Assembly (NCBI GenBank): GCA_028291545.1
Contig: JAQGHR010000004.1
Location: 1-64,000 of the forward strand
Length of the DNA stretch: 64,000 nt
Reading direction: 5' to 3'
From: Planctomycetota bacterium
Lineage (GTDB): Bacteria; Planctomycetota; Planctomycetia; Isosphaerales; Isosphaeraceae
Each line of letters opens with the position of its first letter. Position 1 is the stretch's first letter. This document shows positions 34,162 through 43,505 of this stretch, piece after piece. The position numbers and the translations under genes are program-made. The notes under the pieces were generated by a model that was given only the letters and a program-made list of their open reading frames with translations, had not been told where the DNA came from and searched no databases.

Positions 34162-37100
34162 ATGTCCGCGCGACTCCTCGGCTGCATGTTGCTGGTCCTC
34201 CCGTTGAGTGTTCGAGCGGGCGAACCCTCGCCGCCCGCCGTGAGCGAGCGGTTTGAAAAGAAGGTCCGACCGCTGCTCGCGAACCGGTGCTGGTCGTGTC
34301 ACGGCGCCGAGAAGATCAAGGCGGGCCTACGGCTCGATTCCGCCGAGGGACTGGCGCGCGGAGGTGATTCCGGGGCCGTCGTCGTGCGAGGTAAGCCGGA
34401 CGAGAGTCCTTTGATAGCCGCCATCCGCTATCAGGGCGATCTCAAGATGCCTCCGAAGGGGAAGCTAAGTGATGCGGAGGTCGCCGACCTGGTCGAATGG
34501 GTCCGTACCGGGGCCGATTGGCCTGGACCGGGGAACAGCGATTCACGACCGAAGACGTCGCCGCCCGGTAGTCCTCCTCCAACCCCAGGAAACGATGCCT
34601 TCTGGGCATTCCAGCCGACGCGAGATCCCATCCCGCCCAATGTGACCAATAATCCGTGGCCGAAATCGCCGATCGACAGATTTATCCTCTCTTCGCTCGA
34701 GCGGAGAAGCCTGAAACCAGCTCCCGCCGCCGAAAAGAGAGCCCTGATCCGCCGCGCCACCTTCGATCTTGTCGGCCTGCCCCCTTCGACCGAAGAGATC
34801 AATACGTTCCTCAATGATGAATCGCCGCTAGCGTTCGCCAAGGTCGTGGACCGACTCCTTGCGTCCCCCTCTTACGGGCAGCGATGGGGCCGGCACTGGC
34901 TCGATCTAGCTCGTTATGCGGACTCGAACGGCATGGATGAGAACGTTGCCTATTCGAACGCGTTTCGATATCGGGACTATGTGATCCGGTCGCTTAACAG
35001 CGACAAGCCCTACGACCAGTTCATCAAGGAGCAGATCGCCGGGGACTTGCTGCCTCGGAGCGACGAGGAGTCGATCAATCAAGAGCGTCTCGTCGCGACC
35101 GGATTCCTGGTGCTCGGTCCGAAAATGCTGGCCGAGGACGATCCGGTCAAGATGGAGATGGACATCATCGACGAGCAGGTCGATACGGTCGGCCGCGTGT
35201 TCATGGGGCTCACTCTGGGTTGCGCACGCTGCCACGATCACAAGTTCGACCCGATCCCGACGGCCGACTATTACGGACTGGCGGGGATCTTCAAATCGAC
35301 CAAGACGATGCAGAACCATTCCGTCGTCGCCATGTGGAACGAGCGGCCTCTGGCGACCAGGGGCGAGTTGATCGCGTTCGAGGCACATAAGAAGGAGGTC
35401 GCCGATCGTAAGGCGGAGATCGGCACTCGCGTCGAGCAGGCCAGGGCGACGGTCAAGAATGAGAACCTATCGCGGCTGTCCGACTACCTCGTCGCCGCAT
35501 GGGAGTGGAATCGGTCACGTGAACATCGCAAGAAACTCGTCGACGGCAAGATTGGTGACCGATCGCCGGGGACCATCTACCGGGAAGCGGAATCCTTCGA
35601 CAAGGGGAACGTCCTGATCGATACGACCAACTACGGTCGGGGAATTGGCGTGGTCCTGAACCGAGGAGAGTTGCCGAATTTTGCGGAATATGTCATCGAT
35701 CTGCCCCGAGAAGGCGTCTACCAGATCGAGGTCCGCCATACCGCCGCCGATGCTCGCCCGGTGCGTTTGTTGATCGATGGCTCGGTTGTCGTAGCCGAGG
35801 TCGCCGGGGCCGTGACGGGCTCATGGGGCCCCGAAAAGCAGGCATGGTCGGCCGTCGGTCTCCACGCGTTCAAGTCTGGCCGTTCGATGCTTCGCCTGGA
35901 GCGAGATGGACCATTCCCACATATCGACAAGTTCGCGCTCGTGCCGAGAACGTTGCCCGAGGGCGTCGAGCTGTCGGCGCTGAAGACGCTGCCCGACCTG
36001 GGTCGCGAACGTCGATTGAATCCGCGTTTGATCGAACGATGGACGGACGTTCTCGCCAAGGCGCGAGGTGACGAAGGCTCCATTTTTCATCGGTTGTCCG
36101 ACGATAAGGCGAGGCCCGAGCCGAGGGCAAGCCACGCTCACGCCGCGTTCGATAGGGCCGCCAAGGCTGACATCGTGTCGCGGATCAATGACCCGATCCT
36201 GGCCGCCTACCGTGACGTACTCGACGACGTGAACGGACCGTTCGGCCTACCTGAAGCCCCGGAGAGCTTGTTTCCGGACGGAAAGGTCGAGGAACTTCGT
36301 CGTCTCCGCGAGGGTCTGGCCGAGCTCGAAAAGAAGGGGCCGGTCGTCGCCGAAGCGATGAGCGTCGAGGAGCGAAAGGCGACGGACCTCCGAGTTCATC
36401 TTCGAGGCAACCACCTGACGCTGGGGGAGGATGTGCCCCGTCACTTCCCGAGGGCGCTGGGAGACGTGAAGGCGGAGGCCATCGACGCCTCTCGCAGCGG
36501 GCGACTCGAACTCGCCAACTGGTTGGTCCGCCCCGAGCACCCCTTGACCGCGAGGGTGATGGTTAACCGGATCTGGCTCGGTCACTTCGGCGAGGGGATC
36601 GTTCGTTCGCCCGACAATTTCGGCCATCTCGGCGAGCGACCCGATCACCCGGAACTGCTCGACTGGCTCGCGACCCGGTTCGTCGAATCGGGCTGGTCGG
36701 TCAAGGCGATGCATCGCCAGATCATGCTCTCTTCAACCTACCGGATGAGCACTCGTTACGACTCAGACGCAGCCCTGGCCGATCCCGAAAATCGGCTGCT
36801 CTGGCACATGAAACGCCGAAGGCTCGACGTTGAATCGATGCGTGACGCGATCCTCGCGGTCAGCGGGGAGCTGGACGCGACGATGGGTGGGACGGTCATG
36901 ACCGCAAAAAATCATTCCTATGTGTACTCGACGGGCGGGGGCATCGGACTCACCTACGACGTCAATCGCCGCTCCGTGTACCTGCCCGTGATTCGCAGCG
37001 CGCTCTACGATGTTTTCCAGGCCTTCGACTTCGCCGACCCGAGCGCCTCCAACGGCCAACGAGTCCCGACGACCGTGGCACCGCAAGCCCTGTTCATGTT

Positions 37101-37377
37101 GAACGACAAGCTCGTTCTACGATGCTCCGACGCAATGGCGCGCAGACTGCTCGCGCGGGCGGATCTCGACACGTCGGGTCGAATCCGTGAAGCCTATGGG
37201 CAAGCGTTCGGGCGGCCCGCGCTCGATAGAGAGGTTCTGAGAGCGACGGAATACCTCGGTCGTTTTGAGAGTGAACTGGAGGCTCAGCGGATCTCACCGG
37301 ACGCTCGTCCTCAACGCGCCTGGCAGGCACTCTGCCAGTCGATTCTTGCGTCCAGCGCGTTTCTTTACCTCGACTGA
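34162..37377 (+). CDS. Planctomycete cytochrome c protein with DUF1549, CBM-like insert and DUF1553
   Basis: This 1071-residue exported protein has a signal peptide (about 1-19). A single PSCyt1 module has haem motif CWSCH at 43-47. The DUF1549 domain (about 165-390) has a second CxxCH (CARCH, 354-358) followed by KFDPIPTADYY. A beta-rich region (about 468-600) beginning IYREAESFDKGNV resembles CBM6/CBM35-type carbohydrate-binding domains, and DUF1553 spans about 780-1050. An ATG at 34135 is also possible; 34162 has GGAG ten bases upstream. It is followed after 23 bases by a DUF1501 gene, repeating the arrangement at 13195-17734, but the insert and single PSCyt1 show it is not a recent duplicate. 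Confidence 0.9.
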   Translation: MSARLLGCMLLVLPLSVRAGEPSPPAVSERFEKKVRPLLANRCWSCHGAEKIKAGLRLDSAEGLARGGDSGAVVVRGKPDESPLIAAIRYQGDLKMPPKGKLSDAEVADLVEWVRTGADWPGPGNSDSRPKTSPPGSPPPTPGNDAFWAFQPTRDPIPPNVTNNPWPKSPIDRFILSSLERRSLKPAPAAEKRALIRRATFDLVGLPPSTEEINTFLNDESPLAFAKVVDRLLASPSYGQRWGRHWLDLARYADSNGMDENVAYSNAFRYRDYVIRSLNSDKPYDQFIKEQIAGDLLPRSDEESINQERLVATGFLVLGPKMLAEDDPVKMEMDIIDEQVDTVGRVFMGLTLGCARCHDHKFDPIPTADYYGLAGIFKSTKTMQNHSVVAMWNERPLATRGELIAFEAHKKEVADRKAEIGTRVEQARATVKNENLSRLSDYLVAAWEWNRSREHRKKLVDGKIGDRSPGTIYREAESFDKGNVLIDTTNYGRGIGVVLNRGELPNFAEYVIDLPREGVYQIEVRHTAADARPVRLLIDGSVVVAEVAGAVTGSWGPEKQAWSAVGLHAFKSGRSMLRLERDGPFPHIDKFALVPRTLPEGVELSALKTLPDLGRERRLNPRLIERWTDVLAKARGDEGSIFHRLSDDKARPEPRASHAHAAFDRAAKADIVSRINDPILAAYRDVLDDVNGPFGLPEAPESLFPDGKVEELRRLREGLAELEKKGPVVAEAMSVEERKATDLRVHLRGNHLTLGEDVPRHFPRALGDVKAEAIDASRSGRLELANWLVRPEHPLTARVMVNRIWLGHFGEGIVRSPDNFGHLGERPDHPELLDWLATRFVESGWSVKAMHRQIMLSSTYRMSTRYDSDAALADPENRLLWHMKRRRLDVESMRDAILAVSGELDATMGGTVMTAKNHSYVYSTGGGIGLTYDVNRRSVYLPVIRSALYDVFQAFDFADPSASNGQRVPTTVAPQALFMLNDKLVLRCSDAMARRLLARADLDTSGRIREAYGQAFGRPALDREVLRATEYLGRFESELEAQRISPDARPQRAWQALCQSILASSAFLYLD

Positions 37378-37400
37378 GCGAGCTTGCCGAGGGCCTCGGG

Positions 37401-38828
37401 ATGAACAGTCACTGGACCGCTTCGGACCAATCCGCAATCTCGCGACGCGATCTGCTGCGTCGATCGGGCGGCGGATTCGCCGCTCTCGCCTTGGCCGGGT
37501 TGCTTGGCGAGGAGGCCCGAGGCGCCGGCGCGGAGACCCGCAACCCGCTGTCGCCCAGGCCCACGCATTTCCCAGCGAAGGCGAATCGCGTCATCTTCCT
37601 CTTCATGCACGGCGGTCCGTCTCAGGTCGATACGTTCGATCACAAGCCGCTCCTGGACCGCGACCATGGCAAGCCCTTGCCGTTTGCCAAGCCGAGGGTC
37701 GTGTCGAGCGCGACCGGTAACCTCCTGAGATCGCCGTTCACATTTCGGAAGCACGGTCAGAGCGGGATCGACGTCAGCGAGTTGTTCCCTCATGTGTCGG
37801 GATGTGTCGATGATCTTTGTGTAATCAACTCGATGCACGGCACGAATTCGCGTCACGGCGGAGCGCTTCTGGAACTCCACACCGGCAGCGATACGTTCGT
37901 CCGCCCGAGCATGGGCTCCTGGATCACCTATGGGCTGGGCACGGAAAATCAGGATTTGCCCGGATTCCTCACGATTTGCCCGAGCCTCACGCACGGCGGT
38001 GTGAACAACTGGAGCTCGGCGTTCCTGCCGGCCGTTTACCAGGGTACGCCGATCGGTGCGACGGGCGTGCCCTCGGACCAGGCCAAGATCCCATTCATTG
38101 CGAATACCTCGACGCCGCGAGGACTGCAACGGCTGGAGCTGGATCTGATCCAGGAGATGAACCGGGATCACATCGCGCAATCCGGAGCCGATCAGGCATT
38201 GGAAGGCCGGATCGCTTCCTTCGAACTGGCGTTTCGGATGCAGGCCGCCGCGCCAGAGATTCAGGAAATCTCGGGCGAATCTCCCGAGACGAGGCGGCTC
38301 TACGGTCTCGATCAGGAACCCACCCGCAGCTTCGGCCGGCAGTGCCTCATGGCCCGCCGATTCGCGGAACGCGGGGTCCGATTCGTGCAAGTCTCGCACA
38401 GCTACAAGTGGGATCAGCATGGCGGCCTCAAGAAGGACATCAGCCGCAATGCCCTCGAAGTCGATCAACCGATCGCCGGATTGCTCAAAGACCTGAAATC
38501 ACGCGGTCTGCTGGAGGATACACTCGTGATTTGGGGCGGCGAATTTGGCCGCACACCCACGTCGCAGGGAGACGACGGGCGAGATCATAACCCGCACGGG
38601 TACACGATGTGGATGGCGGGCGGAGGAGTCAAAGGCGGGCTCGTCCACGGCAAGACGGACGACTACGGTTACTACGCGGTCGAAGATAAAGTTCACGTCC
38701 ACGACCTGCATGCGACGATTCTCCACCTCCTGGGTCTCGACCACGCCAAGCTCACCTATCGCTACGCCGGTCGCGACTTTCGCCTCACCGACATCCACGG
38801 GGATGTGGTTCGCGAGATTCTGGCCTGA
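37401..38828 (+). CDS. DUF1501 domain protein, twin-arginine exported
   Basis: This 475-residue DUF1501 protein has a Tat signal (ISRRDLLRRSGGG then Ala/Leu-rich to about 40). Motifs include FLFMHGGPSQVDTFDHKP near 70, VIWGGEFGRTPTSQG, GRDHNPHGYTMWMAGGG and a C-terminal DLHATILHLLGLDH. It differs from the first copy by the more typical EFGRTP motif (EFGRLP there). It starts 23 bases after the PSD1 cytochrome stop and is almost certainly co-expressed with it. Its stop lies 15 bases from the stop of the convergent sulfatase gene. Confidence 0.9.
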   Translation: MNSHWTASDQSAISRRDLLRRSGGGFAALALAGLLGEEARGAGAETRNPLSPRPTHFPAKANRVIFLFMHGGPSQVDTFDHKPLLDRDHGKPLPFAKPRVVSSATGNLLRSPFTFRKHGQSGIDVSELFPHVSGCVDDLCVINSMHGTNSRHGGALLELHTGSDTFVRPSMGSWITYGLGTENQDLPGFLTICPSLTHGGVNNWSSAFLPAVYQGTPIGATGVPSDQAKIPFIANTSTPRGLQRLELDLIQEMNRDHIAQSGADQALEGRIASFELAFRMQAAAPEIQEISGESPETRRLYGLDQEPTRSFGRQCLMARRFAERGVRFVQVSHSYKWDQHGGLKKDISRNALEVDQPIAGLLKDLKSRGLLEDTLVIWGGEFGRTPTSQGDDGRDHNPHGYTMWMAGGGVKGGLVHGKTDDYGYYAVEDKVHVHDLHATILHLLGLDHAKLTYRYAGRDFRLTDIHGDVVREILA

Positions 38829-38843
38829 TCGTCGCGAAACTGG

Positions 38844-40664
38844 TCACTCGTTGCCCGTGGCGATCGGCCTCAGCGTGATCTGTCGGAGATCCATCACGGC
38901 GGGACCGGGTTTGGCCTTGGCTCGAACCTCCAGACGGAGGCGGCCCGGTCGATCGAGGGTCACACGCCCGAGACGTTGCGACTCAAAATTCTGAAAGCCT
39001 CCGGTGACCGGGACGGTCAGCTTCAGCGTCTGATCACCGACCCGGAATTCCACGTCGCTGCCGCCGCTGCCATTTCCGCAGCCGACGAGTGCCTCGACGT
39101 CGAACTGGCCGGGCCGATCGACCTCGAAATCCCAGGAGGCCCAATCGTCCGCGCGAACCCAGTAGCCAAGTGTGTTCTTGTGAGGTAAGGGTTCGTAGCG
39201 GAGCATGACACCGTGGACCTCGGCCGAGCTGGCGGGGAGGGTGATTGTGCCGTCCTTCGCTTGAGGATTCGGCAAAAACGCGGGGTTGAGCGTGGGCATC
39301 TGCGCGCCGACCTCGGTTCGCCAGGCGGCAAGCTTGGCGGCCATCGCGTCGACGCGGCGGGGTTCCACGTCGGTGAGATTGTTCGACTCGCCGGGATCGC
39401 GCTCGACGTTGAACAATTCACGCCGACCGGTCTGATAATCTTCCAGAAGTTTCCAGTCACCATCACGGAGGGCTCCGCCGGGCCGACCGCCCTGATTGCT
39501 GTAGTGTGGATAGTGCCAGTACAAAGAGCGATCCGGGATCGGTTGGCCGTCTTTCCATAACGAGACGAGTGACATCCCGTCGAGCGAAGCGGGCTGGGTC
39601 GCCCCCACGAGGGCCATCACTGTCGGGAAGAAGTCCGCGGCCCAGACAGGCGTCTTCTCGACACCTGGGGCAATCACACCGGGCCATCGGACGAGAAGCG
39701 GGACCCGTATTCCGCCCTCATACAAGAATCCCTTCCCCTCGCGCAAGGGCGCGTTGCTGGTGGCCGGCGTGTTCGCCTGTTCGATCACGGCGAGGCCGCC
39801 ATTGTCGCTTGTGAAGATGAAAATTGTCCGCTCTGTAAGCCCGCTGTCCTTGAGTTTGGCGACGATGCGGCCGACGCCGTCATCGAGGCTCTCCAGCATG
39901 GCGGCGTAGATCGGATTCTCCTGGCGGCCGTGCGGGACGCCATCCCATTTCGGGTACTTGGCGATCAACTCCGCTTTCGCGACCATCGGCAGGTGGACCG
40001 CGAAATGGGAGAGATAGAGAAAAAACGGCCGCGACTTGTTGGCGTCGATAAATCGCTCAGCCTCGGTGGTGAGCCGGTCGGTGAGGTATTGACCGGCGGG
40101 TGCGTCTTCGAGACCCGGCAGGGACCGGCCTTCTCGCGAAAATGGACCAAGATAAGTGAGGGGCGAGCCGCTGTCATTGCCGGCTATATTGAGGTCGAAG
40201 CCATGATGAGTTGGCCCGAACTCGTTGGAACCCAGATGCCACTTGCCGATGCTCGCAGTGGTGTATCCGGCGGCCTTCAGGGACTCCGCGAGCGTGATCT
40301 CCTCAAGGGGCAGGTGCTGCAAAATCTTGGGTCTCAATAGTTTCTGCGAGGGTTGATCGGCCCGGCCGGGGAGCCAGTCGGTGAGATGGAGACGCGCGGG
40401 ATGCTTGCCGGTGAGGATCGCCGCGCGAGTCGGCGAGCAAACGGGGCTTGCGGCGTACGCCTGGGTGAACCTGCGACTGCCGGCCGCGAGTTGATCGAGA
40501 TGAGGTGTGCGATGAAATTTGCTGCCGTAGCACCCGAGATCGGCCCAACCCAGGTCGTCCGCGACGATTAGCACGATATTCGGCCGTGGCTCGTCGGCGA
40601 GGACCGGCAAGGCCGTGGCGAAGCAGAGTCCCGCAATCACCAGTGAGGGCTTCAGGGATGCCAT
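38844..40664 (-). CDS. Sulfatase (arylsulfatase type), exported
   Basis: This 606-residue type I sulfatase has a signal peptide (about 1-23). The metal ligands D36-D37 lie in LIVADDLGW, and the formylglycine Cys is in C76-S-P-T-R. GKWHLG (about 138) and FTSDNGG supply further active-site residues. A C-terminal beta-rich region of about 130 residues, after the usual sulfatase end near 470, ends in a jelly-roll-like segment and may bind carbohydrate. A maturase (formylglycine-generating or anaerobic) is not in the window. It is the last gene of the 12-gene minus-strand run, 38 bases after DUF418. Substrate unknown; adjacency to rhamnosidase and rhamnose transport genes favours a sulfated sugar. 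Confidence 0.92.
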   Translation of the reverse strand: MASLKPSLVIAGLCFATALPVLADEPRPNIVLIVADDLGWADLGCYGSKFHRTPHLDQLAAGSRRFTQAYAASPVCSPTRAAILTGKHPARLHLTDWLPGRADQPSQKLLRPKILQHLPLEEITLAESLKAAGYTTASIGKWHLGSNEFGPTHHGFDLNIAGNDSGSPLTYLGPFSREGRSLPGLEDAPAGQYLTDRLTTEAERFIDANKSRPFFLYLSHFAVHLPMVAKAELIAKYPKWDGVPHGRQENPIYAAMLESLDDGVGRIVAKLKDSGLTERTIFIFTSDNGGLAVIEQANTPATSNAPLREGKGFLYEGGIRVPLLVRWPGVIAPGVEKTPVWAADFFPTVMALVGATQPASLDGMSLVSLWKDGQPIPDRSLYWHYPHYSNQGGRPGGALRDGDWKLLEDYQTGRRELFNVERDPGESNNLTDVEPRRVDAMAAKLAAWRTEVGAQMPTLNPAFLPNPQAKDGTITLPASSAEVHGVMLRYEPLPHKNTLGYWVRADDWASWDFEVDRPGQFDVEALVGCGNGSGGSDVEFRVGDQTLKLTVPVTGGFQNFESQRLGRVTLDRPGRLRLEVRAKAKPGPAVMDLRQITLRPIATGNE

Positions 40665-40702
40665 GAGTCGCACACCTTGGGAGAGACGGACTGCTTTCAG
40701 GA

Positions 40703-42130
40703 TCACGTGAGCACCAATTCTGTTGGTAGCCGTTTGGCCCAGATGGGCTGCGGCTTCCAGTAGGTCAGCGACCGCCACACCCACTCCGCCGGCCCGAAAC
40801 GGAATACGTCGAGCCACATCGTACTGACCAGAAGTTGCACGACCCAGAGCGAGATCACGATCGCGTAGAGCATCGGCCGATGGATCGCTCCGAAGAGGTC
40901 GAAGCCGTAACCGTAGAACAGCGTCGTGCAGACGACGGAGTCGAGCAGGTAGTTGCTGAGCGCCATCCGGCCCGCCGCCGCGAGGCGACGAGTCAGCCAT
41001 GTCAGCGCCCCCGACTTGCAGATCAGCATCACGGCGCCGATATGCCCGAAGACCACCGGGATACTGCCGTACAGCGTCAAGAACGGCCAGCCGTCCAGCA
41101 GATACCAGATCTGGTGTCCCAGGAAGAATCCATGAGTAATCTGATGTGCGGAATCGAACACCATCAAGGGTAGGCCGAGGCCGTAGCCGAGCACCATCAT
41201 CAAGAGATAGAACCGTCGAGATCGCTCGGCCGAGAAGACGCCGAGCTTCATGAGGCCCATCCCGATCAGCATCCGCCCTCCCGCGAGCCACCAGCCCCCC
41301 AGGACGAATCCGAGTGTTTGAGCGAAGATGAGCTGGCCCGCGCGATGCTTGACGAGCTCGGGATAGGGGCCACGATGGAGAGCGATGGCCTTGAGGAAGT
41401 CTTCCCGCTTTGGCATTTCGCTCTTGGACATCGCCTTCCAGCCATCGCGGACCTTTTCGTCCCACCAATGCGGCCTCTTTCCCTGCTTAATCTCTGCCTC
41501 GACACGCCCGGCCGTCTCACGCATGTAGGGGACGCCGCCGAAGCGAAATCCCAACAACAACGGGACGAATATCAGGCTAAACAGTGTGCCCGTGATGATC
41601 AGTGTCCGAGGGCGCAGCTTACGAAATGGGTAGAGCAGGAATCCGCACAGCGCGTACATGACCAGGATATCACCATCCCAGATGAGGTAGGCGTGGATCA
41701 GGCCGATGACGAGCAGCCAGGCAACACGGCGATAATAGACGCCGCGCATCCTCGCGCCGCGCCGCTCGGAGCGGTCGGACATCAAGACGAGCCCTGCACC
41801 GAAGAGCATTGAGAAAAGCGTCATCATCTTCGTATCGAAGACGAGGTGATTGAACGCCCAGATCGTCGTATCGACGGGACCGGCCTCCGGGTCCATGATC
41901 GGAATGCTGTAGACCTGCCCCGGCCAGGCAAAATCGACGATGTTCATCGCCAGGATGCCCAGGAGGGCCACGCCCCGAATGACGTCAACGGAGGCGACGC
42001 GCTCGGTTGCCTCGACGGGAGCTGCCTTCGGTAAGGCCGCGGTTACTGTCGACGAAATTTCGGTGTCGGCGGGCTTGTTTTCCGCGCCGAGGTCGTCGGA
42101 AGCCTGTTGAGGAACGTCCGCGTCAATCAT
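40703..42130 (-). CDS. DUF418 domain membrane protein
   Basis: This 475-residue polytopic protein has about ten membrane helices. After a 45-residue soluble N-terminus, the region SVDVIRGVALLGILAMNIVD matches the start of the DUF418/DUF405 acyltransferase-like membrane family, and the C-terminal third contains the DUF418 core (GRMALSNYLLDSVVCTTLF and the WxxxFxFGPAEWVWRSLTYW ending). A charged cytoplasmic or periplasmic loop with conserved W lies near 220-260. The function of the family is unsettled; transport or lipid-linked modification has been proposed. Six bases separate it from the MFS gene upstream in the operon. Confidence 0.88.
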   Translation of the reverse strand: MIDADVPQQASDDLGAENKPADTEISSTVTAALPKAAPVEATERVASVDVIRGVALLGILAMNIVDFAWPGQVYSIPIMDPEAGPVDTTIWAFNHLVFDTKMMTLFSMLFGAGLVLMSDRSERRGARMRGVYYRRVAWLLVIGLIHAYLIWDGDILVMYALCGFLLYPFRKLRPRTLIITGTLFSLIFVPLLLGFRFGGVPYMRETAGRVEAEIKQGKRPHWWDEKVRDGWKAMSKSEMPKREDFLKAIALHRGPYPELVKHRAGQLIFAQTLGFVLGGWWLAGGRMLIGMGLMKLGVFSAERSRRFYLLMMVLGYGLGLPLMVFDSAHQITHGFFLGHQIWYLLDGWPFLTLYGSIPVVFGHIGAVMLICKSGALTWLTRRLAAAGRMALSNYLLDSVVCTTLFYGYGFDLFGAIHRPMLYAIVISLWVVQLLVSTMWLDVFRFGPAEWVWRSLTYWKPQPIWAKRLPTELVLT

Positions 42131-42136
42131 GGGAAA

Positions 42137-43498
42137 TCACGCCTCCAGGTCGCCGGTCGTCGCGACCAGGGGCTCGGTCACGTCGATCCTGAGCCAGCAA
42201 AGGGCACCGATCAGGTAGCTGAGGCCGAACAGGAGAAACGGCGTTGTCCCGTCGAGACGAGCGAATCGTTCGGCGGTGAGGATTGCGGCAATCGCCGCGG
42301 TGAAGCTGCCGACCATGTTCATCGTCCCGCCCAGCGTACCGGCCGATCGCTCGCCAATCTCGGTCGCGGCGGCCCAGGAAGGCCCCATCGCCAGGTCATT
42401 CCCGATGAAAGTCAGACATAGCAACACGCCCAGCGCGAACACGTTGGTCACCGCGAGCGTCGATATGATCCCCACGGCGGCGAGCGAGAGCCCCGCACAC
42501 CCCACGACGCGGCGGCCCCACCGGCGACTACCCATTTGGCGGCTGAGGAGGTCGGACAGTACACCACCCATCACACACGCGAACACGCCGGCGAAAAACG
42601 GCAGCGACGTCAGCCACATGGCGGTGTTCTTGCCCAGATGCCGCTGTGTACGGAGATAGTCGTTCAGCATGAACAGGAAGAAATTCCCGCTATACCCGAT
42701 GCTCCCATACATCACGCAGAGTGCCAGCGGATTCGTGCGGCCGAAGATCTGCCCCCAGGGCGTTCGGTGCGAACTCGACTGTCGCTTTTTTCGACCGTGG
42801 GCGATCAGCTCGCGCTCGGCGGCATTCACGCTCCCAATTTCCTGCGGAGTGTTGCGAAAGATGGACCAGAATCCGACGCACCAGATCAGGCCGAGTCCCG
42901 CCCCGATGACCAGCGGCATCCGCCAGTTCCCGAATCGGTGGAATAGAGGAATGAGTACGATCGGGGCGAGAGCGCCTCCCAGCCGGGTGGACATCCAGAG
43001 CGCCCCCTGCGCGCCGCCACGTTCGCTCACGGGCATCCAGTCGGCCATGATTCGAGCAAGGACCGGAAACGTTCCTGCCTGAAATGCCCCGAAGGCGAAG
43101 CGGGCCAGGATGAGCGCAATCAATCCCATCCCGGCCGGATCGGGCAGCCAGACCACGGCCGCGACAGCCGCCGTCATCAACGACCCACCGATCACCACCG
43201 CCGTCAACGCCGACCGGCCGCCGCGAGCGTCCGCCAGCAGGCCCCACGGGACTTCGAAGATGCCGTAGGCGATCATGAATGCGGCCGTGAAGTAGCCGAT
43301 CGCACGATCTCCGAGATGGAGTTGATCCCGCAACTCGGTCGCGATCGCCGAGAATCCTACCCGGTGTAGATAGGTAATGATCGCAAGGAGGCATGCGCCG
43401 CCAAGAACGAGGAACCGAATTCTGGTGGGCGAATCCTTTGGTGGGGTGACATCCATGAGTCCCGCGGGGGACACCGATTGTACGGGAGCCTGGCTCAT
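42137..43498 (-). CDS. MFS transporter, anion:cation symporter (ACS) type
   Basis: This 453-residue 12-helix major facilitator resembles the hexuronate/glucarate/galactonate (ACS) group, with TYLHRVGFSAIA in the first helix, GLLADARGGRS as the helix 2-3 signature, and FQAGTFPVLARIMADWMP as the ACS-type segment in helix 4-5. It probably imports an organic anion such as a sugar acid. It lies between the aminotransferase (eight bases) and DUF418 genes in a tight run, so it likely supplies or exports a metabolite of the same pathway. Confidence 0.88.
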   Translation of the reverse strand: MSQAPVQSVSPAGLMDVTPPKDSPTRIRFLVLGGACLLAIITYLHRVGFSAIATELRDQLHLGDRAIGYFTAAFMIAYGIFEVPWGLLADARGGRSALTAVVIGGSLMTAAVAAVVWLPDPAGMGLIALILARFAFGAFQAGTFPVLARIMADWMPVSERGGAQGALWMSTRLGGALAPIVLIPLFHRFGNWRMPLVIGAGLGLIWCVGFWSIFRNTPQEIGSVNAAERELIAHGRKKRQSSSHRTPWGQIFGRTNPLALCVMYGSIGYSGNFFLFMLNDYLRTQRHLGKNTAMWLTSLPFFAGVFACVMGGVLSDLLSRQMGSRRWGRRVVGCAGLSLAAVGIISTLAVTNVFALGVLLCLTFIGNDLAMGPSWAAATEIGERSAGTLGGTMNMVGSFTAAIAAILTAERFARLDGTTPFLLFGLSYLIGALCWLRIDVTEPLVATTGDLEA

Positions 43499-43505
43499 GA
43501 TGGAG

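Noticed and set aside
37365..38468. Minus-strand frame of 367 codons opposite DUF1501
   Set aside because: No domains, and the opposite strand carries a complete Tat-exported DUF1501 protein.
40665..41468. N-terminal extension of the sulfatase by 268 codons
   Set aside because: It overlaps the DUF418 gene and has no similarity; the ATG at 40664 begins a normal signal peptide.
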